Origin: JAUXJB01 sp965226855
GTDB lineage: Bacteria; Myxococcota_A; UBA9160; SZUA-336
Assembly (NCBI GenBank): GCA_965226855.1
Contig: CBDDEE010000024.1
Span: 124,001-188,000 of the forward strand
DNA length: 64,000 nucleotides
Direction of reading: 5' to 3'
The notes beneath the pieces are model-generated. The model searched no databases. It had not been told where the DNA came from and worked only from the letters and a program-made list of their open reading frames with translations. The position numbers and the translations under genes were made by a program. Within the stretch, counting starts at the first letter, position 1, and every line of letters begins with the position of its first letter. Positions 13,745-26,747 of this stretch are shown one piece after another.

Positions 13745-14918
13745 CCAGCTCGAGACCTTCCGTGCCCATACCGTGGACTTTCACTCCGAGCAGGACCTGG
13801 CGGCGAAGCTCGCAGAGGGGCGGCCCCTGCGCATCAAGCTAGGCTGCGACCCGTCTGCTCCGGATCTACACATCGGTCACGTGGTCCCGCTCGATAAGCT
13901 GCGCGAGCTGCAGGAGCTCGGTCACACGATCATCTTCCTGATTGGCGACTTCACGGCCATGATCGGCGACCCGTCCGGGCGCAGCAAGACGCGGCCCGCG
14001 CTCCGCCGGGAGGACGTGCAAGCGAACGCCAAGACCTACACCGATCAGGTTGGCCTGGTGCTCGACCGTGAGCGCATCGAGGTCCGCTTCAACAGCGAAT
14101 GGATGGACCGCCTCACGAGCGCCGACATGATCCGCCTCGCCGCACATCAACCCGTGGCTCGTATGCTCGAGCGCGATGACTTCAAGAAGCGGTTTCGAAG
14201 CGGTACGTCGATCGCCATCCACGAGTTCCTGTATCCGCTGGTTCAAGCTTACGACTCGGTTGCGCTCGAGGCGGACGTGGAGCTCGGCGGCACCGACCAG
14301 CTGTTCAACCTGCTGCTGGGGCGCGAGATCCAGCGTGCCTACGGACAGTCCGCGCAGGTGGTGATGACCCTGCCACTGATCAAGGGGACCGACGGCAGCG
14401 AGAAGATGTCCAAGTCGCTGGGCAACGCCATCGGGCTACGGGAAGCGCCGGAGGAGATCTACGGCAAGACGATGTCGATCGCAGACGCTCTCTTGCCTCA
14501 CTGGGTGGAGTTGCTGGGAGACCCCGGCGATCCGGCTCCATCGTGTGGAAATCCACGCGACGCCAAGGCGCTGCTGGCGCGGCAGCTCGTGGCACGCTTT
14601 CATGGCGCCGAGGCTGCGGGGCGGGCGGAGCAGCACTTCGATCGGATCTTCCGGCAGCGCGAGGCCCCGGAGCATCTCGAAGTCCAGGAAATCACCGCGC
14701 CAGACGCGGAAGGCGCCGAGATTATTGAGATTATGGTGACTGCGTCGTTCGCCAGCAGCCGCTCGGAGGCACGCCGGCTGGTAGCCCAGGGAGGTGTTCG
14801 GGTCGATCGGGAGCGGGTGTCGGAGCCGGCCGCGCGGGTCCGCCCGGGCGAGTATCTCTTGCAAGTAGGGAAGCGCAGGTTCGCCCGCATCCGGGTCCTT
14901 CCGAGCTCCTCCTACTAG
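13725..14918 (+). CDS. tyrS: Tyrosyl-tRNA synthetase
   Basis: A class I aminoacyl-tRNA synthetase charging tRNA-Tyr. It has 397 residues. The HIGH motif is at residues 49-52 within SAPDLHIGHVVPL, and the KMSKS loop is near residues 227-231. A C-terminal S4 RNA-binding domain (SSRSEARRLVAQGGVRVD) is present. The GDPSG and LGGTDQ tyrosine-pocket motifs and the short overall form fit the TyrZ/TyrRS-2 subgroup. The GTG start overlaps fau and lacks an obvious separate promoter, so expression is probably coupled. Confidence 0.95.
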   Translation: MNPSVDSQLETFRAHTVDFHSEQDLAAKLAEGRPLRIKLGCDPSAPDLHIGHVVPLDKLRELQELGHTIIFLIGDFTAMIGDPSGRSKTRPALRREDVQANAKTYTDQVGLVLDRERIEVRFNSEWMDRLTSADMIRLAAHQPVARMLERDDFKKRFRSGTSIAIHEFLYPLVQAYDSVALEADVELGGTDQLFNLLLGREIQRAYGQSAQVVMTLPLIKGTDGSEKMSKSLGNAIGLREAPEEIYGKTMSIADALLPHWVELLGDPGDPAPSCGNPRDAKALLARQLVARFHGAEAAGRAEQHFDRIFRQREAPEHLEVQEITAPDAEGAEIIEIMVTASFASSRSEARRLVAQGGVRVDRERVSEPAARVRPGEYLLQVGKRRFARIRVLPSSSY

Positions 14919-14931
14919 GGGCCCCGAACGA

Positions 14932-14960
14932 TTGACACAGGCGGACCGGTGAACTAAAGT
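14932..14960 (+). promoter_or_regulatory. rRNA operon promoter
   Basis: A perfect TTGACA -35 (14932-14937) and TAAAGT -10 (14955-14960) are separated by 17 bp. They lie just after the tyrS stop and about 190 bp upstream of mature 16S. The leader contains an antitermination-like GGTCTTTGAAAA box near 15026-15037. Confidence 0.75.
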
Positions 14961-15022
14961 GCGCCTCCGCTCGTCGTGGGGGTGACCGCGCGACCTGCCG
15001 CAGGGGGCGCTTGGCCCCGAAC

Positions 15023-15054
15023 CTCGGTCTTTGAAAAGCGAATAGTACGCAGAC
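15023..15054 (+). other. 16S rRNA processing stem, 5' strand
   Basis: These 32 bases of the leader are complementary, with a few internal mismatches, to 16874-16905 in the spacer after 16S. The inner 16 bases (15039-15054, CGAATAGTACGCAGAC) pair perfectly with 16874-16889. This is the expected long helix that brings the 16S ends together for RNase III cleavage. Confidence 0.8.
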
Positions 15055-15149
15055 CTCTGTGTCTCTTCCGTCTTCGAGTCGGAGGGGACAGATGGAAACG
15101 GGTCCCAGATTAATCTCTCGCTCAATCCTGATTCATTTCAGGTTTATTC

Positions 15150-16711
<1,562 letters not shown>

Positions 16712-16873
16712 GGGAGTTCATGTCGCGCCTCACTCACGAGGAGCGCCATGCAACGAACAGGTGAAGGCTGGACCTCGCGTCCTAGGATGCGAGTGAGCAG
16801 TGTCTGAAGCCCGGCTTCGGCCGGTAACTCGTTCAAGCGGGGGGCGCTCTTCCAGCAGGGTCTCGTTTCCATT

Positions 16874-16905
16874 GTCTGCGTACTATTCGGTTTTGAGAGA
16901 CCGAG
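16874..16905 (+). other. 16S rRNA processing stem, 3' strand
   Basis: The complement of leader bases 15023-15054, located 165 bp after mature 16S and before tRNA-Ile. Together they form the pre-16S stalk. Confidence 0.8.
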
Positions 16906-16963
16906 CGTGGTGCACCGACGCCACCAGGCACCAACCTCCGCCCATGGTGCGGGCGCAAGGTCG

Positions 16964-17040
<77 letters not shown>

Positions 17041-17051
17041 CCCTTCGAAGG

Positions 17052-17127
17052 GGGGCTGTAGCTCAGCTGGGAGAGCGCGGGCTTTGCAAGCCTGAGGTCG
17101 TCGGTTCGATCCCGATCAGCTCCACCA
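17052..17127 (+). tRNA. tRNA-Ala (TGC anticodon)
   Basis: A 76-nt tRNA 11 bp after tRNA-Ile. Acceptor GGGGCTG pairs with CAGCTCC (one G-U pair), the anticodon loop is TTTGCAA, the T-arm contains GGTTCGATCCC, and CCA is encoded. Confidence 0.97.
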
Positions 17128-17168
17128 TTTTTTTCTTTTGGTCTTTGATAACTGAATCGTTCGAGAAC

Positions 17169-17184
17169 CGTGTGCGACGCTGAG
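17169..17184 (+). other. 23S rRNA processing stem, 5' strand
   Basis: CGTGTGCGACGCTGAG is complementary, with one bulged base, to 20262-20278 after 23S (CTCAGCGTTCGCACACG). It is upstream of mature 23S, as expected for the RNase III stalk. An antitermination-like GTCTTTGATAACTGAAT box lies just before it (about 17141-17157). Confidence 0.7.
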
Positions 17185-17253
17185 TAATTCGCCGAGAACT
17201 ACCAACTCGTTTTTCTCGCGTGGGTCCTTCGGGATCCGTGCGAAGAGCGATTT

Positions 17254-20234
<2,981 letters not shown>

Positions 20235-20298
20235 CTCTTCGTTCGCTCTTTCATGGCGAAGCTCAGCGTTCGCACACGCGTTCCGCGATTCCTGTTTT

Positions 20299-20414
20299 CC
20301 CACCGTCTATAGAGTGGGGGCCACACCCGATCCCGTCCCGAACTCGGAAGTTAAGCCCCACTTCGGCGATGGTACTGCCGGGTCATCCCGGTGGGAGAGT
20401 AGCGCGACGGTGGG
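20299..20414 (+). rRNA. 5S ribosomal RNA
   Basis: A 116-nt RNA closed by helix I, CCCACCGTC (20299-20307) with GACGGTGGG (20406-20414). Internal CCGAACTCGGAAGTTAAGC and GGTACTGCCGGG are standard 5S loops. Confidence 0.95.
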
Positions 20415-20426
20415 TTTTCTCTGTCG

Positions 20427-20457
20427 GAACCCCGCTCGGCTCAGGCCGGGCGGGGTT
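20427..20457 (+). terminator. Terminator-like hairpin after the rRNA operon
   Basis: GAACCCCGCTCGGC and GCCGGGCGGGGTTC form a 14-bp GC-rich stem with one T-G pair around a TCAG loop, 13 bp after 5S. The trailing T-run is weak (TCTCTGCGTT), so it may be an imperfect intrinsic terminator. Confidence 0.65.
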
Positions 20458-20584
20458 CTCTGCGTTGGGCGCACGGCGGCCTGCCATTGAGCATCCCCGC
20501 GATCGTCCGCAGGCGCTTCCGTCGTAACGACCGCAAGCTCCACACTCCCGTCAGCGCCAGCAGCGCCGCTACGCCCCACTCCAT
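20441..20584 (-). CDS. Candidate 47-residue membrane peptide, antisense to the rrn tail
   Basis: A short minus-strand frame beginning MEWGVAALLALTGVWSLRSL, with a strong AGGAGG ribosome binding site 7 bases before the ATG. Residues 4-18 are hydrophobic and are followed by a basic segment (RSLRRKRLR), the pattern of a single-span peptide. Its 3' end overlaps the rRNA terminator hairpin. No family is recognised. Support is only the ribosome site and membrane pattern. Confidence 0.35.
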   Translation of the reverse strand: MEWGVAALLALTGVWSLRSLRRKRLRTIAGMLNGRPPCAQRREPRPA

Positions 20585-20711
20585 CCGTGTCCCTCCTGTC
20601 GCTCCTGCTTCTCATCGGACGCGACAACGCGGACTTGAGCGCTTTTCTGCGTCGGCGGTTCAAGTCAGGGGCGCAGGGCTCCGAACGTGCCGTAGAGGTC
20701 TGGAGGAAGCT

Positions 20712-22550
20712 GTGCACGCGAGAGTTCCGGCTGCTGTTCTCGGTGTGGTCGCTCTGGCGATCGCAGGGCTCGTCTCGGGCGGCTGTGTGGACGGGGGCGG
20801 CTGGGACGGAGCCCGGAAGCGCGACTCCGTTGCATCGTACTACCGCTTCCTGCGAGACAACCCAGGCTCGCGCTTCGAGAAGCGCGCGCGCGAGCGAATC
20901 GCCTACCTGCGGGTGGTGTCCCACAAGTCGATCGAGGCGTTCGAGGCCTTCGCCCGCGACTATCCGAACAGCAAGATGCTGCGCGATCTCGATGCGGCCC
21001 TGGAGCCGGTGTACTTCGAGCACGCCCGAAAGACGAACACGTCGTGGGCGTATCAGGACTTCCTCGACGCTTACCCCGACGGTGGCCTTGCATCCAGGGC
21101 CGAGGGAAACCTGATGTATGTCGAGGTCGTGAACAAAGAGCCGACACTGGGAACGCTCCAGGCGTTCGTCGACCAGTACCCCGACAGCGACTTCGTGGCC
21201 GAGGCGGATCACACGCTAGACCTGTTTCGGCTCTGCGAAGAAACGCGGATCCGGACTCTGGGCGTTCGTGTCGAAGTTGCCCCGAACGTGGCTCAGCCGA
21301 ACCGCGTGCGCCGCGGCTTTGCTGCGCTGGTCGCCCGCCAGTATCAGGAGATCGGCGTCGCCGTCAGCCTGATCGCCCCGGGTGACGGCATCGCACCGGG
21401 CATGGACGCCTGGATGCGGATCGATTATGAGGAGCCGCCCGCGGCCGGTGTCTTCGGCGGTCGTACCGTGATTTCGCGTTGCCGAATCCGCCTGTACCAC
21501 AGGGACAGCGAAGAGCCGGTCTGGGACCGCACCTTCGACGCTCCTGCCGATCACCAGCTGAAGGGAGCGTACGGCCGGGACAAGACGTTGTTCGGGAACT
21601 CCGCGTACCGCTTCTGGAACAGCTTCTTCGTTCCCGTCTCCACCTGGGCGACCTCGCACAGCCGGGCGCAGCGGATCGATTATCTGGATGAGGTCTCCGC
21701 GATCGACATCCAGGGCAGTCGAGCGGTGCTGCTGTACCTGCGGGGCGGCTTCGACCTGATGGATATCACCTCCCCGCTGAAGCCCGAGGTTGTCGACCGC
21801 TATCGTCGCGAGCAGGACCTGTCCAGGTGGACGGGCATCAAGCTGCTCGGCCAGGATCTGGTGTTGGCGTACGGACCGGACGGCATCGAGCTGATCGAGC
21901 TGACCCAGCCGCACCCGCGGCGCCTGGGTCGCTGGGAGCTCCACGAGGTGGGCGCGGTGCGTGCCGCCGCTCTCTACGACCAGACGCTGCTCTTTGCGAG
22001 CAGCGAAGGCGTGTACGCCATGCGGCTGCAGCGCAGACCCCTCGTCCCGCATCGCCTGCTCGAGGGCGAGTTCGTCGGGCTCGAGCTCGCCAAGCCCTTC
22101 ATCTTCCTCGCGCGGCCAAGTCGTGTCGAGGTGAGCTCCGCCAAGCACCTGCTCCGCCACCTGAGCGGCTCACGACTGTACCTGGGCAAGCTCTTCGGTG
22201 CCTACAAGACCCGCCTCCACGGGCGGTCACTGTTCGTGTTCGGCAAGAAGGCGGTCGTCGAGGTGAGCGTCGCGAACCCGACACGCCCTCAGGTGGTCGC
22301 GAAGCTGGAGCCGGACAAGTTCGGCAACGTGAACGACATGGCGGCCTCCGGGCAGAACCTCTACCTGCTGGGGAGCCACGGCCTGCAGATCACTGGCCCG
22401 AGTGGGAGCTGGATCTCGGACGCGATCCAGGTCGAGGCGGACAGGGGCGTTGTACGCGCGGGCCGCTTCGCCTTTCTCGTGGGCAACCGCAGCCTCGAGG
22501 TGATCGACCTGGGTCCCTACTACGCGGAGATTCCGGCCAACTCTCGCTGA
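20712..22550 (+). CDS. Exported protein with helical repeats and propeller-like C-terminus
   Basis: The GTG start at 20712 follows GGAGGAAGCT and gives an N-terminal hydrophobic segment (VLGVVALAIAGLVSGG) ending at a Cys. The lipobox is weak, so this is a possible lipoprotein. An in-frame extension to 20487 has no ribosome site. Residues about 30-165 look like TPR/HEAT-style helical repeats with recurring YP(N/D)S motifs (DYPNSK, DAYPDGG, QYPDSDF). Residues from about 325 contain LVIVD-type repeats (AVLLYLRGGFDLMDI, LVLAYGPDGIELIEL) that suggest a beta-propeller. It probably acts outside the inner membrane; no enzymatic role is visible. Confidence 0.7.
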   Translation: MHARVPAAVLGVVALAIAGLVSGGCVDGGGWDGARKRDSVASYYRFLRDNPGSRFEKRARERIAYLRVVSHKSIEAFEAFARDYPNSKMLRDLDAALEPVYFEHARKTNTSWAYQDFLDAYPDGGLASRAEGNLMYVEVVNKEPTLGTLQAFVDQYPDSDFVAEADHTLDLFRLCEETRIRTLGVRVEVAPNVAQPNRVRRGFAALVARQYQEIGVAVSLIAPGDGIAPGMDAWMRIDYEEPPAAGVFGGRTVISRCRIRLYHRDSEEPVWDRTFDAPADHQLKGAYGRDKTLFGNSAYRFWNSFFVPVSTWATSHSRAQRIDYLDEVSAIDIQGSRAVLLYLRGGFDLMDITSPLKPEVVDRYRREQDLSRWTGIKLLGQDLVLAYGPDGIELIELTQPHPRRLGRWELHEVGAVRAAALYDQTLLFASSEGVYAMRLQRRPLVPHRLLEGEFVGLELAKPFIFLARPSRVEVSSAKHLLRHLSGSRLYLGKLFGAYKTRLHGRSLFVFGKKAVVEVSVANPTRPQVVAKLEPDKFGNVNDMAASGQNLYLLGSHGLQITGPSGSWISDAIQVEADRGVVRAGRFAFLVGNRSLEVIDLGPYYAEIPANSR

Positions 22551-22557
22551 CGGTCCA

Positions 22558-23817
22558 TCAGGACAGCAGGCTCAAGCGTTCGAAGAAGTCCGGGAACGTC
22601 TTGGCTACGCAGTCCGGGTCCGCGATCACGATCCCGTCCACGGCGAGTCCCGCAATGGCGAAGCTCATCGCCATTCGATGGTCTCCGTAAGTCTCGATTC
22701 GGGCCGGCTTGATGCGCTCGGGCGGATCGATGATCAGGTCGGTCTTCGTGGTCTCCACGTTGGCCCCGAGCTTCTCCAGCTCGCGCTCGAGTGCCGCCAT
22801 TCGGTCCGTCTCTTTCACGCGCAGGTTCCAGATGTTGCGGATGCGCGTCTTGCCTCGTGCCAGGCAGGCGACGACCGCCAACGTGGGCGCGCTGTCGGGC
22901 AGCGCATTCAGGTCCACGTCGATGCCGTGCAGATAGCGGGGACCACGCACGGAGATCGAATTGAGTGCCCGATCGACGGCGCAGCCCATTCGCTCGAGCA
23001 CCTCGACAAAGCGCACGTCCGATTGGGTCGAGGCCACCGTCAGCCCCTCGACCTCGACCCGACCTCCGGTCATTGCGGCGGCCGCGAAGAAATAGGTGGC
23101 CGCTGTGGCGTCCGGCTCGATCTTGTAGGTTCGTGGTCGATAGCGCTGATTCGGTGCAACCCAGAACGTCTGCTCGGTCGGTGTCTCGATCGCGATGCCA
23201 AACGCGCTCATGGTGTCGAGCGTCATGTCGACGTAAGGCCGCGACGTGATCGCTTTGGAGGTCACCTTGACACCGTTCTCTGACATCGGCGCCACCATGA
23301 GCAACGCCGAGAGGAACTGGCTCGACTGGCTGGAGTCGATCGTGACTTCACGGCCAGGGAGGGAACCGCCCTGGACCGTCACCGGAGGGCAGCCGGCGAC
23401 CGTGCGCACGGACCCACCGAGCGCGCTGAGCGCCTCCGCTAGCGGCTGAATCGGGCGCTCTCGCATGCGCGCGGAGCCGTCCAGTACTACACGGCCCGGC
23501 ACCAGCGCTGCCAGCGCGGTGAGGAAGCGCATGGTCGTTCCTGAGGCGCCGCAGTCGAGCGGGTGGAGCGGGATAGCGAACTTGCCCCCGAGCCCCCGCA
23601 CGAGCAGGGTCCCGCCACGCTCCTCGACCTCGACTCCCAGGCGACCCAGGGAGTCGATCATCACGCGGGTGTCTTCCGAGTCGAGCCAGCCCACGAGCTG
23701 GCTCTCGCCATTGGCCAGGGACGCACAGATCAGAGCCCGGTTCGTGAAGCTCTTGGAGCCGGGCATGGACAGCGTCGCATCGGGCGCGGCGATCGATTGG
23801 AGCGCGAGTTCCGACAT
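22558..23817 (-). CDS. aroA: 3-phosphoshikimate 1-carboxyvinyltransferase (EPSP synthase)
   Basis: Transfers enolpyruvyl from PEP to shikimate 3-phosphate in the aromatic amino acid pathway. It has 419 residues. Motifs: PGSKSFTNRAL near residue 18, DCGASGTTMRFLTAL near 90, SSQSSQFLSALL near 160, RVKETDRMAALE near 330, and YGDHRMAMSFAIAGLA near 378. The ATG at 23817 was chosen because the protein then begins just before the first barrel strand; the longer frame to 23901 adds unrelated sequence. It converges with the preceding exported-protein gene, 7 bp apart. Confidence 0.93.
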   Translation of the reverse strand: MSELALQSIAAPDATLSMPGSKSFTNRALICASLANGESQLVGWLDSEDTRVMIDSLGRLGVEVEERGGTLLVRGLGGKFAIPLHPLDCGASGTTMRFLTALAALVPGRVVLDGSARMRERPIQPLAEALSALGGSVRTVAGCPPVTVQGGSLPGREVTIDSSQSSQFLSALLMVAPMSENGVKVTSKAITSRPYVDMTLDTMSAFGIAIETPTEQTFWVAPNQRYRPRTYKIEPDATAATYFFAAAAMTGGRVEVEGLTVASTQSDVRFVEVLERMGCAVDRALNSISVRGPRYLHGIDVDLNALPDSAPTLAVVACLARGKTRIRNIWNLRVKETDRMAALERELEKLGANVETTKTDLIIDPPERIKPARIETYGDHRMAMSFAIAGLAVDGIVIADPDCVAKTFPDFFERLSLLS

Positions 23818-23981
23818 CGGCGGCCGAGCGTAGCACACCTCTAACCTGCTGAAACGCAAAGGCAATCCCCAAAAGCGCCGCTCGCGTCCCGCGTTGACCA
23901 CCAGGGGCCGAGGCGATACCTTCGCGACGACCCCCTCTGGGTGCCCCCCCGGCCCCTGCGCTCTGTGGAGAAGCGTCTCCG

Positions 23982-25139
23982 ATGCCGAGATACCGCCTGC
24001 TGACGCCCGGGCCCGTTGCAGTTCCGGAACGCGTGCGGCTCGCCATGGCCCAGACGCTCGTCCACCACCGCGCGCCCGACTTCGTGCCGGTCTTCGAAGA
24101 GGTTCGCCGAGAGCTCAAGACAGTGTTCCAGACCGAGCGGAACGTCCTGGTACTCGCCTGCTCGGGCACGGGCGGCATGGAGGCTGCAGTCGCCAACATC
24201 CTGAGCCCCGGGGACAGGGCCGTCGTGGTGCGGGCCGGCAAGTTCGGCGAGCGTTGGTCAGAGCTGTGCACGGGCTTCGGCATCGAGACGGAGAACGTGG
24301 ACGTCGAGTACGGGCGGGCGGTCGATCCCGCCGCCGTCCGAGCTGCGTTCGAGCGTGCTCCCGAAGCGCGCGCGTTGCTCGTGCAGGCTTCCGAGACTTC
24401 CACCTGCGTCTACCATCCCGTGAAAGAGCTGGCGCTGCTCGTTCACGAGGCGCCCGAGCGGATGATCATCGTCGACGGGATCAGCGCCATCGGCGTCCAC
24501 GACATCCCGATGGACGAGTGGGGACTCGACGTCGTGGTCTCCGGCAGTCAGAAATCCTGGCTGTTGCCGCCCGGTCTCGCGTTTATCGCCCTCTCCGAGC
24601 GCGCCGAACGTGCGGTGCATGCATCTACGAACGCGCGCTACTACTTCGACCTGCGCTCTGAGCTCGCGAGTCAGGCCGAGAATCAGACCGCTTATACGCC
24701 CGCGGTGTCGCTCATCGCGGGCCTGCGCGAGGCACTCGACATCCTGCTGGAGCAGGGGCTGTCGGCGGTGTTCGCCAAACACGAGGCTTTGGCCCGGGCG
24801 ACGCGATCCGCCATGACGGCGCTTGGCCTCGAGCTGCTCGCACCCGATTCACCTTCGTTCGCGTGCACCGCGGTGCGCGTGCCGGATGGTGTCGACGGCA
24901 AGCTACTTATCAAGCATCTGCGCGACCGCTACAACTTCACCCTGGCGGGAGGGCAGGGCGAGCTCGCTGGCCAGATTTTCCGCGTCGGTCACATGGGAGA
25001 TGTCGACAGCTTCGATACCCTGGCGGCCATCGCAGCGGTGGAGATGACGCTCGCCGATCTCGGCTATCCCGTGAAGCTCGGAGAGGGTACGCGCGCAGCG
25101 ACGGAGATCCTGCGCGACTTCCACGGAGACAAGGGCTAG
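23982..25139 (+). CDS. Class V aminotransferase (serine/alanine-glyoxylate or phosphoserine type)
   Basis: A PLP-dependent fold-type I aminotransferase of 385 residues. It has the N-terminal LLTPGPVAVPE substrate loop, ACSGTGGMEAAV cofactor phosphate contact, VDGISAIG with the PLP-contacting Asp, and the Schiff-base lysine K191 in SGSQKSWLLPPG. The family includes serine- and alanine-glyoxylate aminotransferases and alternative phosphoserine aminotransferases. The serA start 3 bp downstream suggests the phosphoserine step of serine synthesis, an inference from context. No canonical serC is visible in the window. Confidence 0.85.
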   Translation: MPRYRLLTPGPVAVPERVRLAMAQTLVHHRAPDFVPVFEEVRRELKTVFQTERNVLVLACSGTGGMEAAVANILSPGDRAVVVRAGKFGERWSELCTGFGIETENVDVEYGRAVDPAAVRAAFERAPEARALLVQASETSTCVYHPVKELALLVHEAPERMIIVDGISAIGVHDIPMDEWGLDVVVSGSQKSWLLPPGLAFIALSERAERAVHASTNARYYFDLRSELASQAENQTAYTPAVSLIAGLREALDILLEQGLSAVFAKHEALARATRSAMTALGLELLAPDSPSFACTAVRVPDGVDGKLLIKHLRDRYNFTLAGGQGELAGQIFRVGHMGDVDSFDTLAAIAAVEMTLADLGYPVKLGEGTRAATEILRDFHGDKG

Positions 25140-25142
25140 GGC

Positions 25143-26744
25143 GTGTTTCGCGTGCTGGTCTCGGACAAGCTCTCCGACGAGGGGCTCGCCTTGCTCAAAG
25201 CCGAGGAGGAGATCGAGGTCGAGCACAGGCCTGGCATCGATCCAGACGAGCTGCGGCGGATCATTCCCGACTGCGACGCCCTGATCGTGCGCAGCGGCAC
25301 CAAGGTGACGGCCGACTTGCTCGAGGCTGCAGACAAGCTGCGCGTCATCGGTCGCGCGGGCATCGGCGTCGACAACGTCGACCTGCGTGCGGCGACGGCC
25401 CGCGGTGTGCTCGTGATGAACAGTCCCGAAGGAAATGCGATCACGACGGCCGAACATGCCATCGCGCTCATGACGTCGCTAGCGCGCCGCGTTCCGCAGG
25501 CCACCGCCAGCGTCCGCGCGGGCAAGTGGGAGCGGTCCGAGCTCTCGGGCAAGGAGCTCTTCAACCAGGTACTCGGAATTATCGGCCTCGGCACCATCGG
25601 CTCGATCGTGGCCGATCGAGCCCGCGGCCTGCGCATGCAGGTGATCGCCGTCGATCCGCTGGTCTCGGAGGAGCGTGGCCAGCACCTGGGCGTCGAGCTC
25701 GTGAGTCTCGACGAGCTTTACCGGCGTGCAGACGTCATCTCCGTCCACGTTCCGAAGACCCGCGACAACACGGCACTCCTCGACGCGGAGGCCTTCGCCA
25801 AGATGAAGGACGGCGTTCTCCTGGTGAACGCTGCGCGCGGCGGGATTGTCTCGGAGTCGGCGCTGGTAGAGGCACTCGACAGCGGCAAGGTTGCGGGCGC
25901 GGCGATCGACGTGTTCGAGTCGGAACCTCCCCCGCCGGATCACCCTCTGCTGCAGCGGGATGACGTCGTTCTCACACCCCACCTCGGCGCTGCCACCGGC
26001 CAGGCCCAGGTCAACGTCGCGATCGACATTGCCACGCAGGTGCGGGACTACTTGAAGAACGGGGCGGTGCGCAATGCGGTGAACCTCCCTTCCCTGTCCG
26101 TGGAGGAGCTGGAGGAGATCGGCCCGTTCATCGCGCTAGGCGAGAAGCTCGGCTCCTTTCAGGGCCAGATCTGCCGCGACGGCATCGAAGAGATCGATGT
26201 GGAGTACGCGGGCCAGATCGCGGAGCAGAACGTGCAGGCCGTCACCGTCGCCGTCCTCAAGGGTCTCCTCACGCCGTGGGTCGGAGACAGGGTCAACTTC
26301 GTCAATGCGTCCCATATCGCGCAGGAGCACGGTGTCCGCGTGATCGAGTCCAAGGCTGCGCTACCCGAGGACTTCGTGAGTCTGCTCACTGTGCGTGTTC
26401 GCACGCCCCAGCGCGAGCACCTGATCAGCGGCGCGATCTTCGGCAGGACGCAGCCGCGCATCGTGCGCGTGGACGACTTTCGCTTCGAGGCGATCCCAGA
26501 GGGTGCCATGTTCCTGGTCCGCAACATCGATCGACCTGGCGTCGTCGGCAGGTTGGGGACCCTGCTCGGCGATGCGGACATCAACATCAAGCGCATGCAG
26601 CTCGGCCTGCATCCGGAGACGGGCAAGGCAATGCAGCTGCTCAGTGTCGATCCCGTCCCCTCGGACGAGGTGGTCGACGCTGTGCACCGTCTCGAGGGCG
26701 TCGAGAGCGCCCAGCTCCTTGACCTGGGCGAGAGGGTGAGCTGA
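25143..26744 (+). CDS. serA: D-3-phosphoglycerate dehydrogenase
   Basis: First step of serine synthesis. It has 533 residues in the long, type I arrangement: substrate domain, Rossmann NAD domain (GIIGLGTIGSIVADRARG near residue 143, GRAGIGVDNVD), catalytic RGGIV and LTPHLGAAT, then the intervening ASB domain and a C-terminal ACT domain (FLVRNIDRPGVVGRLGTLLG) that usually mediates serine feedback. The GTG start lies 3 bp after the aminotransferase stop, and purA follows 3 bp after the serA stop, so the three genes form a tight operon. Confidence 0.95.
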   Translation: MFRVLVSDKLSDEGLALLKAEEEIEVEHRPGIDPDELRRIIPDCDALIVRSGTKVTADLLEAADKLRVIGRAGIGVDNVDLRAATARGVLVMNSPEGNAITTAEHAIALMTSLARRVPQATASVRAGKWERSELSGKELFNQVLGIIGLGTIGSIVADRARGLRMQVIAVDPLVSEERGQHLGVELVSLDELYRRADVISVHVPKTRDNTALLDAEAFAKMKDGVLLVNAARGGIVSESALVEALDSGKVAGAAIDVFESEPPPPDHPLLQRDDVVLTPHLGAATGQAQVNVAIDIATQVRDYLKNGAVRNAVNLPSLSVEELEEIGPFIALGEKLGSFQGQICRDGIEEIDVEYAGQIAEQNVQAVTVAVLKGLLTPWVGDRVNFVNASHIAQEHGVRVIESKAALPEDFVSLLTVRVRTPQREHLISGAIFGRTQPRIVRVDDFRFEAIPEGAMFLVRNIDRPGVVGRLGTLLGDADINIKRMQLGLHPETGKAMQLLSVDPVPSDEVVDAVHRLEGVESAQLLDLGERVS

Positions 26745-26747
26745 GCC

